Below, in pieces: positions 5,036-7,249 of a stretch of DNA of 7,249 nt. Location: contig JAITDF010000484.1 in NCBI GenBank assembly GCA_031282705.1, positions 1 through 7,249 of the forward strand, written 5' to 3'. The notes beneath the pieces were generated by a model. The model was not told the DNA's origin and made no database searches. It worked only from the letters and a program-made list of their open reading frames with translations. A program made the position numbers and the translations under genes. The stretch is from Opitutaceae bacterium (GTDB taxonomy: Bacteria > Verrucomicrobiota > Verrucomicrobiia > Opitutales > Opitutaceae). The first letter of the stretch is position 1. The number at the start of each line of letters is the position of its first letter.

Positions 5036-6955
5036 ATGCAGACGGTAGTCATGTCCGCGCCCCGAGGTTTCCGTCGCATTTTGCGCTTGGCACCGTTTTT
5101 TCTTTTTTTAGCCATGCTCGGCGCGGACGCGACGGACGTCTCCGTTTGCACGATGCGAAAACTTGTTTTTTCCCCGAATCCCGGCGGGCTTCAGGTCGGT
5201 TTTTGGGCCAATTATAACAATTCCTGGCAAATCCTTTCCGACTTCGGACCGCGGTCTTTCGAGCGCGTCGGCTTTCACAAATGGGCAATGATTGAGAAAG
5301 CCCCCGGAGTTTATGACTGGGGTTCTGGGCGGGGCATTTTTTATTCCGATAAAAACGCGCATCTGGCCGGAGCCGACGTCATCACCAATGTGAATATGTT
5401 TTTCACCAGAGTCCTGAACGCGCGCGGCATGGATGCCATTCCTCCGTTTTACGCGCAGGACATCACACAACCCGAAACCCGCCGGGCGGCGCGGGAATTT
5501 CTGGCCGCGTTTGTCACCCGGTTGCTGGCCGAGGTGGGGGCGGTAAAATTGATCCTCGACTACGAGGTTTTCTGGTTTGGCCTGCCCAAGACGCCTGAAA
5601 TCCGGGAGACCTACCGGGATTGGTTTGTCGATGCGGCAGGGGTTTGCCGCGACACCGCGCGTTCACTCGGGAAGGAGCATTTGTTGCAAATCGGCTGTTG
5701 CGCAAACCCTGATCCGCTCAACGCCGAAAAACTCCTTGGGGCCGCGGCAGGCCCCGGACATGTGCCCCAACAATGGCTGCTGGACGTTGTTGCGTCCGGC
5801 GACTTTTCCACCCTGGACAGTTATCCCCAGACCAAAGCGGACCCGTCATCCCCGGCGGCTTTCTTTGATGAGGCAAAGTTCTGGCTTGATTATTATGCGG
5901 GTGAAAAGCCGGTGTTTGTGACGGAAAACGGTTTTTCCAGCGCGGGCGGGCACGGCTTTGTCAAGCCCGGCTACCACGCGCGCGGAACCGAGATTGAGCA
6001 GGCGGAGTTTTTCGGCCGCGTGTTTGCCGCGTTTGCGCAAAGAAACCGGACGGAACTCGCCTTTCTTAAAAAAATCCGTGGCTACGGCATCTGGATGTAT
6101 CGGGACATGCCGAATCCCGGCAACCTGCTGGAGCAGCACTTTGGCATCACCCGTATGGATGGCTCGCGCAAGCCGGCCTGGCAAACGGTCAAGGCGGGCA
6201 TTGAACTGGTGGAAAACAATCCGGAGCTGGCACCGGTCGCGCTGGTTGCCGTCGAGCCCGTCGTCCCGGCGCAAATCGCGTCGGGCGGGCTCGTGCTGGC
6301 ATACGAGTCGGGTGCCAGCTATCAGGCGCTTGAGCTCACTGTCCGCATGCCCGCCGGCATCGGTGCGGTGGAGCTGGTGGCGGAGCTTGACGAGCCGGCG
6401 TGCCTGATCGTCCGCGACCGGCAGGGCGGATGGACGGGTGGTTTTTCCCGGCACAAAGCCGGCTTGGGCATGGCGGGCAATCCTGTCGTGCGCCTCCCGG
6501 TCGGGGCCGGGCGGGAGGCACGGGACCGTGTTTTAGTCCTCTATTTCACGCAGGAGAGATTTCCATGTAAAGTGCTTCTGCGGTCGCTGACCGTCACGCC
6601 TCTGGCGGCGGTCGAAAAAGACAGTGCTTCGCGATGCGAGGACGCGTTTCCACGCCGTTTTCTCCTCCCTCTGTTTTACAGGGAAAGAGACGTGGATGTT
6701 TTCCGGTGCGGCACTTCTTTGCGAAGGTGGCGGCGCAACATAATACCTTTTCATAATCATGCATACGTTCCTCATGAGAAATGTCCCGCATTGTTTCATC
6801 ATCCGGCTTTCGTCCTTGCTGCTGACCGGTGCCTGCCTGTTGTGCATCAGCGCCGCCGCGCTGGGGCAGGGCGCCGGCACCATCACGGGGCACGTCTTGC
6901 AGCAGGAGACCGGAAACTATCTGGAAGGCGCGACGGTCGAAATCGAGCCCCGTAA
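5036..6955 (+). CDS. Secreted TIM-barrel glycoside hydrolase-like protein with abnormal C-terminal extension
   Basis: The frame gives 639 residues. An N-terminal hydrophobic segment (about 15-30) is a likely signal peptide; Met6 is an alternative start. Residues about 45-385 look like a clan GH-A (beta/alpha)8 barrel: FERVGFHKWAMIEKAPGVYDW (75-95, an early strand with the usual 'PG.YDW'), LILDYEVFW (172-180), DFSTLDSYP (256-264) and VFVTENGF (293-300). E297 suits the nucleophile at strand 7. E177 suits the acid/base after strand 4, although the usual Asn-Glu is Tyr-Glu here. A beta-rich domain follows to LLRSLTVTPL (about residue 520). From about residue 528 (position 6620) the sequence turns Arg/His-rich and unlike a protein, and it overlaps the next gene by 197 nt. 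The native end was probably near 6620, with the stop lost or a frameshift. Substrate unknown; third gene of the probable operon. Confidence 0.72.
   Translation: MQTVVMSAPRGFRRILRLAPFFLFLAMLGADATDVSVCTMRKLVFSPNPGGLQVGFWANYNNSWQILSDFGPRSFERVGFHKWAMIEKAPGVYDWGSGRGIFYSDKNAHLAGADVITNVNMFFTRVLNARGMDAIPPFYAQDITQPETRRAAREFLAAFVTRLLAEVGAVKLILDYEVFWFGLPKTPEIRETYRDWFVDAAGVCRDTARSLGKEHLLQIGCCANPDPLNAEKLLGAAAGPGHVPQQWLLDVVASGDFSTLDSYPQTKADPSSPAAFFDEAKFWLDYYAGEKPVFVTENGFSSAGGHGFVKPGYHARGTEIEQAEFFGRVFAAFAQRNRTELAFLKKIRGYGIWMYRDMPNPGNLLEQHFGITRMDGSRKPAWQTVKAGIELVENNPELAPVALVAVEPVVPAQIASGGLVLAYESGASYQALELTVRMPAGIGAVELVAELDEPACLIVRDRQGGWTGGFSRHKAGLGMAGNPVVRLPVGAGREARDRVLVLYFTQERFPCKVLLRSLTVTPLAAVEKDSASRCEDAFPRRFLLPLFYRERDVDVFRCGTSLRRWRRNIIPFHNHAYVPHEKCPALFHHPAFVLAADRCLPVVHQRRRAGAGRRHHHGARLAAGDRKLSGRRDGRNRAP
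6625..6758 (+). other. Probable former intergenic leader now read by the glycosidase-like frame
   Basis: Although formally inside the preceding open frame, this stretch looks non-coding. Its translation is Arg/Phe/Cys-rich without domain character, it is relatively T-rich (gttttctcctccctctgttt near 6658), and it sits exactly where a leader for the gene at 6759 would be expected. None of the three forward frames stops between about 6620 and 6735, so a single-base frameshift inside this stretch would not restore a short native C-terminus. TTTTACAGGGA (6674-6684) loosely resembles the ACTTTACAGA element upstream of two other genes. Confidence 0.4.
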
Positions 6956-7148
6956 CGAGCGCCAGTTGACCGCGGACAAGGGTGAGTTTGCCTTCATGGA
7001 CTTGCCCGCCGGTGACTACACGCTCCGGGTCTCCTTTTCCGGGCTGGATGCGCAGCTGTTGAAAATCGCCCTCGCCCCCGGCGCGTCGGAGGAGCGCGTC
7101 ATATCCATGACGGCGATGTTTATAAACACACCCTGTTCCACCGCCTGA
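6759..7148 (+). CDS. Carboxypeptidase-regulatory-like domain protein, probable truncated TonB-dependent receptor
   Basis: A 129-residue protein; Met6 (6774) is an equally good start. A signal peptide (hydrophobic core about 16-34) leads to AALGQ and then GTITGHVLQQETGNYLEGATVEIE, a strand pattern of the CarboxypepD_reg/Ig-like fold, ending in LPAGDYTLRVSFSGLD and a final strand at ERVISMTA. In Opitutaceae and Bacteroidota this domain normally forms the N-terminus of TonB-dependent outer-membrane receptors of about 900-1100 residues, followed by a plug and barrel. Here the protein stops 10 residues after the domain, so it is either a receptor stub or a stand-alone secreted domain. The alternative forward frame at the break reads GDVYK (7108-7122), a string reminiscent of the linker to a plug domain, which hints at a one-base indel, but receptor-like sequence does not continue. 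The preceding frame overlaps its first 197 nt. Confidence 0.65.
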   Translation: MHTFLMRNVPHCFIIRLSSLLLTGACLLCISAAALGQGAGTITGHVLQQETGNYLEGATVEIEPRNERQLTADKGEFAFMDLPAGDYTLRVSFSGLDAQLLKIALAPGASEERVISMTAMFINTPCSTA

Positions 7149-7249
7149 CACCGTTTTTATCACTCCCGATTTCCCATCCCGCCTCCAGCCCGCAACCACT
7201 CCATTAACCCTGCCCAAGGGTTCCTTCAACCAAAAGATTAATATAAAAA
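7149..7249. other. Non-coding tail, probable leader of a gene beyond the window
   Basis: 101 nt with no gene on either strand that I can support. It moves from a C-rich stretch to an AT-rich end (attaatataaaaa, 7237-7249) not seen elsewhere in the window, as expected just before a promoter or start codon. It contains the hairpin at 7206-7222. TTCAAC (7225-7230) occurs again here, as it does upstream of the symporter and sialidase-like genes, but this hexamer also occurs inside genes. Confidence 0.4.
7206..7222. repeat. Small perfect hairpin
   Basis: Arms aaccct (7206-7211) and agggtt (7217-7222) around loop gccca, a perfect 6-bp stem, 57 nt after the stop of the truncated receptor gene. It is followed by ccttcaacc rather than a T-run, so it is a poor intrinsic terminator. 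It could be an operator or leader structure for the next gene, or chance. Confidence 0.3.

Noticed and set aside
4270..5151. Reverse-strand frame of 293 codons opposite the LamG-like gene
   Set aside because: No signal peptide or domain, and it covers a gene with a good signal peptide and operon spacing on the + strand.
6594..7229. Reverse-strand frame of 211 codons opposite the receptor stub
   Set aside because: Low-complexity Gly/Arg/Gln composition, and it mirrors the carboxypeptidase-regulatory-like domain on the + strand.

Overview
The window looks like a piece of a high-GC, anaerobic or microaerophilic carbohydrate-degrading bacterium. The best guess is Verrucomicrobiota, family Opitutaceae. 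This rests on the feel of the proteins: a Planctomycetes/Verrucomicrobia-type sialidase-like protein, a secreted LamG-like protein, and an N-terminal receptor domain of the kind seen in Opitutaceae TonB-dependent receptors. It has not been tested by any search. All convincing genes lie on the + strand.

Layout: (1) From 1 to 947 is the C-terminal 314 codons of a glycyl radical enzyme of the pyruvate formate-lyase superfamily, including its glycyl radical site; its start lies upstream of the window. (2) From 948 to 1263 is a non-coding gap with a pair of adjacent hairpins headed by GTAG, a further imperfect hairpin and a possible leader element. (3) From 1264 to 2823 is a complete sodium:solute symporter (SSS/SLC5 family). 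(4) From 2824 to 3136 is a non-coding gap holding two hairpins in mirror orientation, each headed by GTAA, plus a degenerate third. (5) From 3137 to 6955 is a tight, apparently co-transcribed trio: a secreted Asp-box/sialidase-like protein, a secreted LamG-like protein 20 nt downstream, and a secreted TIM-barrel glycoside-hydrolase-like protein 4 nt after that. (6) From 6759 to 7148 is a short secreted protein holding only a carboxypeptidase-regulatory-like domain, probably the stub of a TonB-dependent receptor. (7) The last 101 nt are AT-richer and non-coding, probably the leader of the next gene.

Working model (inference): the three exported proteins bind and trim a glycan outside the cytoplasm. 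The SSS symporter takes up a released sugar or sugar acid, and the glycyl radical enzyme belongs to fermentative metabolism upstream. No regulator gene is visible.

The most interesting signals are not genes. Three to four intergenic palindromes share a GTA head, a GC clamp and a TCC(A) loop, while their stem arms differ in sequence but stay self-complementary. Two of them form a head-out inverted pair. This is the architecture of REP/BIME (REPIN) elements. The second is the 3' end of the glycosidase-like gene: it appears to have lost its stop codon and runs 197 nt into the truncated receptor gene.
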